In this document: in pieces, positions 12,338 through 22,804 of the stretch
How the letters are laid out: every line of letters begins with the position of its first letter
Position numbering within the stretch: position 1 is the first letter of the stretch
NCBI RefSeq assembly: GCF_964656455.1
Contig: NC_135723.1
Span: 96,859,283-96,923,282, forward strand
Origin: Halichoerus grypus
Lineage: Eukaryota > Chordata > Mammalia > Carnivora > Phocidae
Length of the DNA stretch: 64,000 bases
Direction: 5' to 3'
Made by a program: the position numbers and the translations under genes
Notes under the pieces: model-generated
What the model was told of the DNA's origin: nothing
Database searches by the model: none
What the model saw: the letters and a program-made list of their open reading frames with translations, nothing else

Positions 12338-13130
12338 AACTAGGTAGTATTTTTGTATTAGTAGCTTCTGGCCCACTAATTTTTATGACTTCAACCATGA
12401 ATATAATGTCCTAAACATTAGTATACGAAAAGGAACTATATCTCAAAATATTCAAATTATGATATTCACCAAAAATACCCAAAATTTTTGTGACATTTTG
12501 ATATATATTCAAAGCCATTTGAATATATATCATAGTCCTTATGCTTCTCCCAATTGTTTTTAGAAAATGATGAATATGGCTTTGATTCATAGAAATCTAC
12601 CTTCTAAACATTAATACAAAATCTACTTTTAATATCAAGATTGAAACTTAGTAAGAATGTTGACATAAACTTTGGTTTGTGTTAATTTACTTGAATTATA
12701 TACAAATATAATGTTAGATTTTAAAAGTATATTATATATATGTATATATGTATTCTGCTTATCCATCTAGTACTTTTCAATCTCTCTACTACACAAAAGA
12801 TAACCCTTTTTGAAGCATAATAAGTGAGGCATTGTTAAATTGAAAACAACAGTAAATAGTTCTCAGTGAGCCAATGCTGACTCTTCCCTGTCAGGTGCTA
12901 TACACGGAGTGACCTTCATGGAAGTCATAAACATTATGGCAGTTTTTTAAAGTATAGCATGCACAATTAATCATTTATTAAATATTTTTAACAACTTTTA
13001 TACCACTGCATTTAAACTAACATGTACAATTTTGGGCTCTGTCATTACTAACATTTGTCAATAATAGTTGTTATAGTGTTATAACAATTTAGATATATAT
13101 AAATATCTAACTTATATTTTAGAATAAATT
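12338..13130. other. AT-rich unrecognised sequence
   Basis: About 800 bases with TA-rich patches (for example 12730-12755). It holds a perfect short inverted repeat, listed separately. No gene is recognised. Confidence 0.4.
12500..12531. repeat. Perfect inverted repeat (14-bp arms, 4-base loop)
   Basis: gatatatattcaaa at 12500-12513 is the exact reverse complement of tttgaatatatatc at 12518-12531, with loop gcca. AT-rich DNA makes such palindromes common, so a function is not implied. Confidence 0.9.
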
Positions 13131-13504
13131 GTTATATGTAACCCTCATGGTAACCACAAAGCAAAAACCTATAGTAAATACACAAAAGATAAAAACAAAG
13201 GAATATAAGCATACTACTAAAGAAAGTCATCAAACCACAAAGGAAGAGAGCTAGATAAAAACAAAAAAACTACAAAAACACTCAGAAAACAATTAAAAAA
13301 AGGCAATAAGTACATATCTATCAATAATTATTTTAAATGTAAATGAGCTAAATTCTTCAATCAAAAGATGTGGATTGACTAAGTGGATAAAAAAACAAGA
13401 CCCAGCTAAATGTTGCCTATAAGAAATGTAAGGACCTTTAAATGCAAGGACACACACAGACTGAAAGAGAAGGGTTGGAAAAATATATTCCATGCAAAAT
13501 GGAA
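13131..13504 (+). repeat. Old L1 ORF2 5' part (endonuclease region), sense
   Basis: 'aatgtaaatgagctaaattcttcaatcaaaagatg' followed by 'tggataaaaaaacaagaccc' and 'tgttgcctataagaaatg' corresponds to the start of L1 ORF2; compare the young L1 at 16711-16810, which reads tgtgaatggcctaaatgc and tggataaaaaaacaggaccc. All frames are broken. It is joined at about 13,505 to a block that I cannot match to L1. Confidence 0.75.
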
Positions 13505-13866
13505 ACCAAAAGAAATTTGGAGGAGCTACCCTCCAAGTACCCTCTAAACCTCAAAGGTTTAGAGTTCGGGTAATTGTCTTTTTTGGGAGGGTAAGTCACT
13601 GGGATCTCTTTCGGAATGATTTGTGTCCTTATTTTTTCATGCAAAGTGGTGATGATTACATATGCTCCTTCCTTACAAGGGTGTTACACGCCAGAGGTGA
13701 CAATGTATGCGTGTGTGGTTTTAACTCCTGAAGCATTGTGCAAATGATAGCAACAATTGCCATTGGAAACAAGATTTTGATGATTTTTAAAAACGTTGTG
13801 AACAGAGCTTCTTGTCACAAGGTGCTAGGAACCATTAAAGTGAGAAGACTACTCAGCACAGAGATT
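13505..13866. other. Unidentified 360-bp block inside an old L1
   Basis: The sequence here matches neither strand of L1 ORF2 as far as I can tell, although L1 lies on both sides in the same orientation. In a normal L1 about 2.5-3 kb of ORF2 would lie between the flanks. It contains a 10-bp-arm inverted repeat (ctctaaacct / aggtttagag, 13542-13564). Two plus-strand frames (13492-13731 and 13738-13953) and one minus-strand frame (13438-13644) cross it but resemble no protein I know. It could be filler captured during L1 integration, an unlisted repeat, or a transcript fragment. Confidence 0.45.
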
Positions 13867-14700
13867 ATGGGTGGTAAGTTTCTTGACATTGTCTTAGCAA
13901 TGATTTTTTTTTTTTATTTGACACCAAGGTTAAAGCAACAAAAGCAAAAATAAACTAGTGGGGCTACATCAAACTAAAAAGCTTCTGCACAGCAAAGAAA
14001 ACCATGAACAGGTACATGAAAAGATGCTCAACATCACTGATCATCAGGCAAACACAAAACTGCAGTGAGTTATTACCTCACACCTGTTATCAAAAAGACA
14101 AGAAATAAGACAAGAAATAACAAGTGCTGGGGAGGATGTGGGGAAAAGGAAACCCTTATCCACTGTTGGCAGGAATACAAAATGATACACCCACTATGGA
14201 AAACAGTATGGAGTTTCCTCAAAAATTAAAAACAGAACTACTTTATAATCTAGCAATTCTACTTCTGAGTATTTACCTGAAGAAAACAAAAACACTAACT
14301 CAAAAAGATAAATGCACCTCCATGTTTATTGCAGCACTATTCACAATAGCCAAAATATGGAAACAACCTAAGTGTTCACAGATGACTGACAGATAAATGG
14401 ATAAAAAAATTGTGGTATACACATACAATAGAATATTATTTGAAATATTGTTTCAGCCATAACACAGAAGACAATCCTCCCATTTGCAGCAACATGGATG
14501 GAACTTGAGGACATTATGTTAAGTGAAATAAGCCAGACAGAAAAAGAATATATTGCATGGTATCATTTACATGAGGAATGTGAAAAAAGTCAGACTCATT
14601 GAAACAAAGTAGAAAAGTGGCTTCCAGGGGCTGGTGAATGGGCAAAATAGGGAGAGGTTAGTAAAAGGGTATAAACTTTCAGCTATTAAAAAAAAGGTCA
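13867..14700 (+). repeat. Old L1 ORF2 3' part and 3' UTR, sense
   Basis: It resumes with 'aaaagcttctgcacagcaaag', 'gaaaagatgctcaacatcactgatcatcagg', 'tgttggcaggaatacaaaatg', 'gcagcactattcacaatagcc', 'gcaacatggatggaacttg', 'agtgaaataagccagacag', and a 3' UTR with 'gtaaaagggtataaactttcag'. Frames are broken throughout. The young L1 landed just downstream of this element. Confidence 0.88.
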
Positions 14701-14765
14701 GTAATAGTTATATATACAAACTTCTAATTCTATACATAGCATCTCAAAAACCTTGTGTCACTTTT

Positions 14766-14781
14766 AAACATATAGATTCTA
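14766..14781 (+). repeat. 5' target-site duplication of the young L1
   Basis: aaacatatagattcta is repeated exactly at 20785-20800. It is preceded by cttt, giving a TT/AAAC nick site close to the L1 endonuclease consensus TT/AAAA. Confidence 0.95.
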
Positions 14782-15710
14782 GACACTTGAAAAAGATGGT
14801 GGAGGAGTAGGGGACCCTATTTCAACTGGTCCCTGGAATTGAGCTGGATATCTACCAGACCACTCTGAGCACCCACGAAACCAGCCTGAGATGTAAGAAG
14901 ATCTGGATCTCTACAAACAGAATATCGCAGGTGGTTGGTTTTGAGGTACGAAGCGGAGAGCTGTGATTCTGCGGGCAGATATCGGAGGATAAACGACAGC
15001 GGGAGGGTGCCTGGCCATGGGGACCCTACACCGCCGGTGAGTGACAGTCTCACGTGCTGCGGACGGGCACAGACTCGCGGACCGGTAGTGGCGGGGAAAG
15101 GACTTTAGGGCAGCCCCCAGGGTGGAAACCCGGAGCAGCGGGGTCGCGCCTGTGAACTGCAGCCCCCCAGGACGGAAACCTGGAGCGGCAGGGTCGAGCA
15201 CGCGTGTGAACTGGGAGCGGCTGGGGGTTTTAAAAGCACAAAGGGCAGAGACCTGCCCCAACTTGGAGGCAGGACTGGGGGCGCTGCGGAGGGGCGCGCA
15301 ACCCAGGACACTGCAGTTTACAGCAGCACGGACAGAAACGGAGACAGTGTGGCTTGGAGAGCTCACTGAAGAACAGACTGTGATCTCTCTGCTCTGAGGC
15401 AGAGGGTTGGAAATGGTCTCTTCTGCTCTGACTCACGGAAGAGACATGGAAAGCCGCCAGGGAAAGCCGCCAGAGAACAAAAGCCCCCAAAACTGATTCC
15501 CACTGAGCCCATCCCCCGCCACAGGGGCGCAGGGCAACTCCGCCCAAACAGGGTTGCCTGAGTAACAGTGCGGCAGGCCCCTCCCGCAGAAGACAGGCTG
15601 GGAAAACAAGAGGCCAGCAACCCTCAGGTGCCAAGAAAACAGGTGCATCTTGCTTGGGTTCTGGTCAATAATTTGGACTCTATACATTCCCCCAAACACC
15701 CATCAACAGA
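14782..15710 (+). promoter_or_regulatory. L1 5' UTR with internal promoter
   Basis: About 930 bases, clearly GC- and CpG-richer than the surrounding AT-rich DNA (especially 14980-15600), upstream of ORF1. In L1 elements this region carries an internal RNA polymerase II promoter. The sequence shows near-repeated segments around 15120-15230 (cccccagggtggaaacccgg followed by ccccccaggacggaaacctgg). Several CpG sites appear already lost. Long frames on both strands here are explained by high GC content. Confidence 0.85.
14791..14802 (+). promoter_or_regulatory. YY1-like site at the L1 5' end
   Basis: aaaagatggtgg lies within 20 bases of the element's 5' end, where many mammalian L1s carry a YY1 site (AAGATGGCGG) that positions transcription start. 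Here the CG of the consensus reads TG, as expected from CpG decay, so binding may be weaker. This is inferred from position and motif only. Confidence 0.5.
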
Positions 15711-16601
15711 ATGACTAGGAGGAGGAGCCCCCAAAATAGAAAAGACTCAGAGATTATGACTTATGCTGCAGATTTACAAATGGATGCAGATATAACCAAG
15801 ATGTCGGAGATGGAATTCAGGCTAGCAATTGTGAAGACAATGGCTAGAATGGAGAAATCAATTAATGGCAACATAGAGTCTCTAAGGGCAGAAATAAAAG
15901 GTGAATTGGCAGAACTTAAAAATGCTATCAATGAGATCCAATCCAATCTAGATAATCTAACAGCTAGGGTAACTGAGGCAGAAGAGAGAATAAGCGACCT
16001 GGAAGACAATATAATAGATAAAAAGGGAAAAGAGGAAGCCAGGGAAAAACAACTCAGAATCCATGAAAATAGAATCAGAGAAATAAGTGACACCATGAAG
16101 CGTTCCAATGTCAGAATAATTGGAATCCCGGAGGGAGTGGAGAGAGAGAGAGGACTAGAAGATATATTTGAGCAAATCGTAGCTGAGAACTTCCCTAATC
16201 TGGGGAATGAAACAAACATTCGCATCCTAGAGGCAGAGAGGACCCCTCCCAAGATCGAGGAAAACAGGCCAACACCCCGGCATGTAATAGTAAAACCTGC
16301 AAATCTTAGAACCAAGGAAACCATCTTAAGGGCAGTTAGGTGGAAGAGATTCCTTACGTACAAAGGGAGGAACATCAGAATAACGTCAGACCTATCCACA
16401 GAGACCTGGCAAGCCAGAAAGGCCTGGCAAGACATATTCAGGGTACTAAATGAGAAGAACATGCAGCCAAGAATACTTTATCTGGCAAGGCTGTCATTTA
16501 GAATGGATGGAGAGATGCAGAGCTTCCATGACTGGCAGAAACTGAAAGAATATGTGACCACTAAGCTGGCTCTGCAAGAAATATTAAGGGGGGTTCTATA
16601 A
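15711..16601 (+). CDS. L1 ORF1 protein, intact (296 aa)
   Basis: RNA-binding chaperone of the L1 ribonucleoprotein; it trimerises and coats L1 RNA in the cytoplasm. The frame is open from ATG to TAA. Residues 1-35 form a basic, flexible N-terminus (MTRRRSPQNR). About 36-128 is a heptad-rich coiled coil (many E, K, I and L, for example the LRAEIKGELAELKNAI segment). About 132-225 is the RRM-like domain, opening with NVRIIGIPEG and containing RILEAERTPPK. About 226-292 is the C-terminal domain with TWQARKAWQDIFRVL, RLSFRMDGE and a TTKLALQEILRGVL end. The length is close to other mammalian ORF1 proteins. The start is the first ATG after the 5' UTR. It may still be translated if the element is transcribed. 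Confidence 0.93.
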   Translation: MTRRRSPQNRKDSEIMTYAADLQMDADITKMSEMEFRLAIVKTMARMEKSINGNIESLRAEIKGELAELKNAINEIQSNLDNLTARVTEAEERISDLEDNIIDKKGKEEAREKQLRIHENRIREISDTMKRSNVRIIGIPEGVERERGLEDIFEQIVAENFPNLGNETNIRILEAERTPPKIEENRPTPRHVIVKPANLRTKETILRAVRWKRFLTYKGRNIRITSDLSTETWQARKAWQDIFRVLNEKNMQPRILYLARLSFRMDGEMQSFHDWQKLKEYVTTKLALQEILRGVL

Positions 16602-16679
16602 AAGGAGAAAGACCCCAAGAGTCATATACAACAGAAAGTTACAGGGACAATCTATAAAAACAACGTCCTCACAGGCAAC

Positions 16680-19600
16680 ATGATGACAATTAATTCATAT
16701 CTTTCAATAATCACTCTCAATGTGAATGGCCTAAATGCTCCCATAAAACAGCACAGGGTTGCAGATTGGATAAAAAAACAGGACCCATCCATATGCTGCC
16801 TACAAGAGACTCATTTTGAACCTAAAGATACATCCAGACTGAAAGTGAATGGATGGAGATCCATCTTCCATGCCAGCGGACCTCAAAAAAAAGCTGGGGT
16901 AGCAATTCTTATATCAGACAAATTAGATTTTAAACTAAAGTCTGTAATAAGAGACACAGAAGGACACTATATCATTCTTAAAGGGTCTATCCAACAAGAA
17001 GATCTAACAATTGTAAATATCTATGCCCCCAACATGGGAGCAGCCATCTACATAAGCCAACTGTTAACCAAAATAAAGAGTCATATTAATAACAATACGT
17101 TAATTGTAAGAGACCTCAATATTCCACTCTCAGCAATGGACAGATCATCTAAGCAGAAAATCAACAAGGAAACAAGAGTTTTGAATGATACACTGGACCA
17201 GATGGACCTCATAGACATTTACAGAACATTCCACCCTAAAACAACAGAATACTCATTCTTCTCGAGCGCACATGGAACTTTCTCCAGAATAGACCACATA
17301 CTGGGTCACAAATCAGGTCTCAACCGATACCAAAAGATTGAGATTATTCCCTGCATATTCTCAGACCACAATGCTTTAAAACTGGAACTTAATCACAAGA
17401 AAAAATTTGGCAGAAATTCAAACACTTGGAAGCTAAAGACCACTCTGCTCAAGAATGTTTGGGTCAACCAGGAAATCAAAGAAGAACTTAAACAATTCAT
17501 GGAAATCAATGAGAATGAAAACACATCGGTCCAAAACCTATGGGATACTGCAAAGGCGGTCCTAAGGGGGAAATACATAGCCATCCAAGCCTCACTCAAA
17601 AAAATAGAAAAATCCTGAATTCACCAACTAACTCTACACATTAAAGAACTAGAGAAAAAGCAACAAACGATGCCTAAGCCACACATTAGAAGAGAAATAA
17701 TTAAAATTAGAGCAGAAATCAATGAATTAGAAACCAAAAACACAGTAGATCAGATCAACGAAACTAGAAGTCGGTTCTTTGAAAGAATTAATAAGATCAA
17801 TAAACCACTGGCTAGACTTATCCAAAAGAAAAGAGAAAGGACCCAAATTAATAAAATTATGAACGAAAGGGGAGAGATCACGACTAACACCAAGGAAATG
17901 GAAACAATTATTAGAAATTATTATCAACAACTATATGCCAATAAACTGAGCAATCTGGATGAAATGGAGGCCTTCCGGGAAACCTATAAACTGCCAAGAC
18001 TGAAACAGGAAGAGATTGACAACCTGAATAGGCCAATAACCAGTAACGAGATTGAAGCAGTGATCAAAAACCTCCCCAAAAACAAGAGTCCAGGGCCTGA
18101 TGGATTCCCTGGGGAATTCTACCAAACATTCAAAGAAGAAATAATACCTATTCTACTGAAGCTGTTTCAAAAAATAGAAACAGAAGGAAAACTTCCAAAC
18201 TCATTCTATGGGGCCAGCATTACCTTAATCCACAAACCAGGCAAAGACCCCATCAAAAAGGAGAATTTCAGACCAATATCCCTGATGAATATGGATTCCA
18301 AAATCCTCAACAAAATCCTAGCTAATAGGATCCAAAAATACATTAAAAGGATCATCCACCATGACCAAGTGGTTTATTTATCCCCGGGATGCAAGGGTGG
18401 TTCAACATTCGCAAATCAATCAATGTGATAGAACACATTAATAAGAGGAGGGAGAAGAACCAATGGGTCCTCTCAATTGATGCAGAAAAAGCATTCGACA
18501 AAATACAACATCCTTTCCTGATTAAAACTCTTCAGAGTATAGGGATAAAGGGAATATTCCTCAAGTTCATAAAATCCGTCAATGAAAAACCCACAGCGAA
18601 TATCATACTCAATGGGGAAAAGCTGAGAGCCTTTCCCTTAAGATCAGGAACACATCAAGGAGGCCCACTCTCGCCACTATTGTTCAACATAGTACTAGAA
18701 GTCCTAGCAACAGCAATCAGACAACAAAAAGAAATAAAAGGTATTCGAATTGGCAAAGAAGTCAAACTCTCTCTTTTTGCAGACGACATGATACTTTATG
18801 TGGAAAACCCAAAAGACTCCACCCCCGAATTACTAGAACTCATACAGCAATTCAGTAATGTGGCAGGATACAAAATCAATGCACAGAAATCAGTTGCTTT
18901 CTTATACACTAACAATGAAACTGTAGAAAGAGAAATTAGAGAAACAATTCCATTTACAATAGCACCAAAAACCATAAGATACCTCGGAATAAACCTAACC
19001 AAAGAGGTAAAGGATCTATACTCTAGGAACTACAGAACACTCATGAAAGAAATTGAAGAAGACACAAAAAGATGGAAAAACATTCCATGCTCATGGATCG
19101 GAAGAATAAACATTGTTAAAATGTCTATGCTACCCAGAGCAATCTATACCTTCAACGCCATCCCGATCAAAATTCCAATGACATTTTTCAAAGTGCTGGA
19201 ACAAACAATCCTAAAATTTGTATGGAATCAGAAAAGACCCCGAATCGCCAAGGAAATGTTGAAAAAGAAAAACAAAGCTGTGGGTATCACGTTGCCCGAT
19301 TTCAAGCTATATTACAAAGCTGTGATCACCAAGACAGCATGGTACTGGCACAAAAACAGACATATAGACCAATGGAACAGAATAGAGAACCCAGATATGG
19401 ACCCTCAACTCTATGGTCAAATAATCTTTGACAAAGCAGGAAAAAACATGCAATGGAAAAAAGACAGTCTCTTCAATAAATGGTGCTGGGAAAATTGGAC
19501 AGCCACATGCAGAAGAATGAAACTCGACCATTCTCTAACACCATTCACAAAGATAAACTCAAAGTGGATGAAAGACCTCAATGTGAGACAGGAATCCATC

Positions 19601-20502
19601 AAAATCCTAGAGGAGAACATAGGCAGTAACCTCTTTGACATCGCCCACAGCAACTTCCTTCAAGATACATCTCCAAAAGCTAGTGAAACAAAAGCAAAAA
19701 TGAACTTTTGGGACTTCTTCAAGATAAAAAGCTTCTGCACAGCAAAGGAAACAGTCAAAAAACAAAGAGGCAACCCACAGAATGGGAGAAGATATTTGCA
19801 AATGACACTACAGATAAAGGGCTGGTATCCAAGATATATAAAGAACTTCTCAAACTCAACACCCCAAAAACAAATAATCAAGTCAAAAAGTGGGCAGAAG
19901 ATATGAAAAGACACTTCTCTGAAGAAGACATACAAATGGCTAACAGACACATGAAAAAATGTTCATCATCATTAGCCATCAGGGAAATCCAAATCAAAAC
20001 CACATTGAGATACCACCTTACACCGGTTAGAATGGCAAAAATGGACAGGGAAAGAAACAACAAATGTTGGAGAGGTTGTGGAGAAAGGGGAACCCTCTTA
20101 CGCTGTTGGTGGGAATGCAAGTTGGTACAGCCACTCTGGAAAACAGTGTGGAGGTTCCTCAAAAATTTAAAAATAGAGCTACCCTATGACCCAGCAATTG
20201 CACTTCTGGGTATTTACCCCAAAGACACAGATGTAGTGAAAAGAAGGGCCATATGCACCCCAGTGTTCATAGCAGCAATCCGCAATAGCCAAACTGTGGA
20301 AAGAGCCGAGATGCCTTCAACAGATGAATGGATAAAGAAGATGTGGTCCATATATACAATGAAATATTACTCAGCCATCAGAAAGGATGAATACCCAACT
20401 GTTACATCAACATGGATGGGACTGGAGGAGATTATGCTAAGTGAAATAAGTCAAACAGAGAAAGTCAATTATCATATGGTTTCACTTATTTGTGGAACAT
20501 AA
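16680..20502 (+). pseudogene. L1 ORF2 (endonuclease/reverse transcriptase), broken
   Basis: ORF2 protein nicks target DNA and reverse-transcribes RNA. It reads in three frames. (1) 16680-17618: the APE-like endonuclease, with N14, E43, Y115, D145, N147, D205, D229 and H230 all present at the human L1 numbering; it ends at an in-frame TGA (17616-17618). The same frame resumes and reads to 18428, including [14 protein letters not shown]. (2) After a net two-base gain near 18372-18378, the frame 18389-19906 carries the reverse transcriptase with FADD at 18776-18787. (3) After a net one-base loss near 19755-19768, the third frame carries the C-terminal cysteine-rich region ([17 protein letters not shown]) and ends at 20502. 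Allowing for the indels the length is about 1273 codons, near the usual 1275. R144 replaces the usual G before D145. Confidence 0.95.
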
Positions 20503-20784
20503 GGAATAGCATGGAGGACATTAGGAGAAGGAAGGGAAAAATGAAGCGGGGGGGAATTGGAGGGAGAGATGAACCATGAGAGAATATGGACTCTGAGAGA
20601 CAAACAGGGTTTTAGGGGGGGAGGGGGAATTGGTTAGCCCGGTGATGGGTATTAAGGAGGGCACATACTGCATGGAGCACTGGGTGTTATACAAAAACAA
20701 TGGATCGTGGATCACCACATCAAAAACTAATGATGTATTGTATGGTGACTAACATAATAAATTTTTTAAAAAATAAAATAAAAT
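20503..20784 (+). other. L1 3' UTR with G-rich tract and poly(A) signal
   Basis: The region carries G runs at 20547-20568 and 20610-20628 (seven or eight consecutive G residues, then gaggggg), a known L1 3'-UTR trait that can form G-quadruplexes. AATAAA follows at 20756-20761, then an A-rich (aaaat)n tail. The segment 'ggtgatgggtattaaggaggg ... gagcactgggtgttata' is the same 3' end seen in the truncated L1 copies at 32900-33104 (sense), 35331-35530 (antisense) and 56089-56226 (antisense). Confidence 0.9.
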
Positions 20785-20800
20785 AAACATATAGATTCTA
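20785..20800 (+). repeat. 3' target-site duplication of the young L1
   Basis: An exact copy of aaacatatagattcta at 14766-14781, directly after the A-rich tail. Confidence 0.95.
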
Positions 20801-21059
20801 ATTAAGTTAGTTAAATTCAGAGATTATGACCTAAATCTTTTTATTCATTTATCAGCTATATTATTTTATTAATGGAAACTAGCATTTTGAAATCAAAATT
20901 CAAATTTAAATTTTTTGAAAAGCATATCCAAGCAACATAGGGAGCTGTTAGCAGCATATGAATAAATTGTTTATGATTATCCCAATTTTTTTAGAATTTT
21001 TTTGCATATATTTGGGTTCCCATAGTCTCATAAAGATCATATTTACTGTGTGTTCTAAA

Positions 21060-21320
21060 GGTTTCTGAATGACCTACTGGTCAAACAAAACAAATTTGGA
21101 ATTTGGGTTTAGACAAATCTGAGCATAAAGTCTGACTTTATTTAAAAGTGATGTGACTCTGGACAGCATATTCAATTTCTATGGACCTCATATTATATTT
21201 GTTAAAATGATGATAAATATTATGTTGCTCCAAATTGGATTAAGTAGAGTTATACATGTAAAGCACTTAGCACAGTATTCACATGATAAATGCTTAATAA
21301 ATTTAGCTTTTATTATATTC
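21060..21320 (+). repeat. MIR SINE, sense
   Basis: 'ctgactttatttaaaagtgatgtgactctgg', then 'gttaaaatgatgataaatattatg', then 'gtaaagcacttagcacagta' and 'taaatgcttaataaa' follow the MIR core and 3' end in order. Confidence 0.75.
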
Positions 21321-22582
21321 TTTATGAGGCACTACTTTAGGCACATTCACATACTTACAAAATACCTCACAATTATTAATATCAAAAGAAATAAAATCCA
21401 TATTAGTGTAACATCCATATTTCAAGCATATTATACTTACATGAGGTCAAATAAACCTCAGAAGAAAGAGAAAAAAAAAAAACTAAATCAGTTACATGTA
21501 ATCTGGAGGTGGGGGTGACCCATTGCAAGGAATGAAGCATTAATAGAAGGAAAGAGGGTCCATCTCAATCCCATGGCTTGGTGGTAATTGAGAGACATAT
21601 AGGCTGGTCCTCTTATTAGCACCAGGGTAAACCAACTGCTCTTTTCCCATGAGAAGTCTCTGTGGTACATGTCAACTAGCTGACTCTTAGAATTCCCCTG
21701 TGAGTTGAAAGATTCAAGACTTGCATTAAGTACCCAATTTGTACCATATAAAGTAGGCTACTTCCCCCTGAATGGTATCCATGATATATTGTTTCAGGCA
21801 GCCAACCACTTTACCAAGGAAGTTCCCATTGTGCATGCAAATTTGGGTAATTACTCTTTCTGTTGTATACACTTGTTATTGTGTTATGCTTATTTAAAGG
21901 ATATAGGTTCTATATAGAAATACATATCTCTAGCATTTAATTAAGGGCAGGTAATATTATCCTCAGTCTATAGAGTAGATACGTGAGTTTTAGAACCATT
22001 AAAGGCCTTTTAGAAAAAATAAGTAATGTATCTAGACCAAGGCTGGTACAAAAATGCCTTTAATATGATCTACTTTAAATAGGGTAAAATTGAACTACTT
22101 TTATTGTAGAGCACTTTTAAGAACCAATGCATAAATGATACAAATATATCTTTTTAATCACTGTTCTAATAATACAAAAACTTAAAAGCTTAAATTTTGT
22201 TCAATTCTCTGCTTAATACTTCTTGGTGACATAAATTGTTACACACTTATATGACTTTAGTAATCTTTTTATTTTCAGACCAGAAATGGATCTAGACATA
22301 AAGCCAAAAATATATCCTATCTTATGATCTTATTGTGAAAAAATGTAAGATTCTTGTCTCGATTCTGTTTTTCCAGATCAGGGCCCAGCCTTATCTTTTA
22401 AACTGTTCTTGTAAACTTATTTTAGTTCATAATCATTGTCCATTAACTACCAGGATTGACCTTTGCTAATTTGATAAGAAAGCAGAGGACCCAAAGGAGT
22501 CTTTCCTAAAGGGAAATTTTTTTTCCAATGTATCAAACACACACACACTTTAGAGTTAAATAAGTTTGAGAAACTTTCTATT
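21321..22582. other. Unrecognised sequence
   Basis: About 1.26 kb without a recognised gene. The segment 21930-22060 might be an antisense MIR remnant but is too diverged to call. Confidence 0.35.
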
Positions 22583-22595
22583 AAATTAAGTTCAG

Positions 22596-22791
22596 GGCGC
22601 CTGGGTGGCTCAGTTGGTTAAGCGACTGCCTTCGGCTCAGGTCATGGTCCTGGAGTCCCGGGATCGAGTCCCACATCAGGCTTCCTGCTCGGCGGGGAGT
22701 CTGCTTCTCCCTCTGACCCTCCTCCCTCTCATGCTCTCTGTCTCTCGTTCTCTCTCTCTCAAATAAATAAATAAAATCTTTAAAAAAAAAA
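22596..22791 (+). repeat. CAN-SINE, sense (young-looking body)
   Basis: Complete head, body (ggatcgagtccc B-box-like segment, tctccctctgaccctcctcc), CT tract, (aaat)n and poly(A). A 13-bp duplication (aaattaagttcag) lies at 22583-22595 and 22792-22804. Confidence 0.96.
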
Positions 22792-22804
22792 AAATTAAGT
22801 TCAG

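Larger units (their letters stand above)
14782..20784 (+). mobile_element. Full-length young LINE-1 retrotransposon
   Basis: About 6.0 kb, bounded by perfect 16-bp duplications. It has a GC- and CpG-rich 5' UTR (14782-15710), ORF1 (15711-16601), a 78-base inter-ORF gap, ORF2 (16680-20502, broken), a short 3' UTR with a G-rich tract, AATAAA at 20756-20761 and an A-rich tail. L1 is an autonomous non-LTR retrotransposon: ORF1 protein packages the RNA, and ORF2 protein nicks the target and copies the RNA into DNA. The perfect duplications, intact ORF1 and few ORF2 lesions indicate a recent insertion on the scale of this window. Three ORF2 lesions make autonomous movement unlikely. The ORF2 sequence fits a carnivoran L1 lineage. 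Confidence 0.97.

Noticed and set aside
13591..13596. GTAAGT as a possible 5' splice site
   Set aside because: A six-base match is expected by chance many times in 64 kb, and no exon or acceptor supports it.
13492..13953. 79- and 71-codon plus-strand ORFs over the unidentified block
   Set aside because: They begin or end in L1 sequence, resemble no protein family, and lack any gene signal. Kept only as part of the unidentified block.
14911..15634. Antisense ORFs of 134-151 codons in the L1 5' UTR
   Set aside because: They lie in GC-rich sequence where stops are rare. The antisense ORF0 of primate L1 is primate-specific, and nothing here resembles a conserved protein.
15761..16462. 233-codon antisense ORF opposite L1 ORF1
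   Set aside because: A shadow of ORF1 codon use: the serine/leucine/isoleucine-rich reading comes from complementing glutamate, lysine and asparagine codons. No start context or homology.
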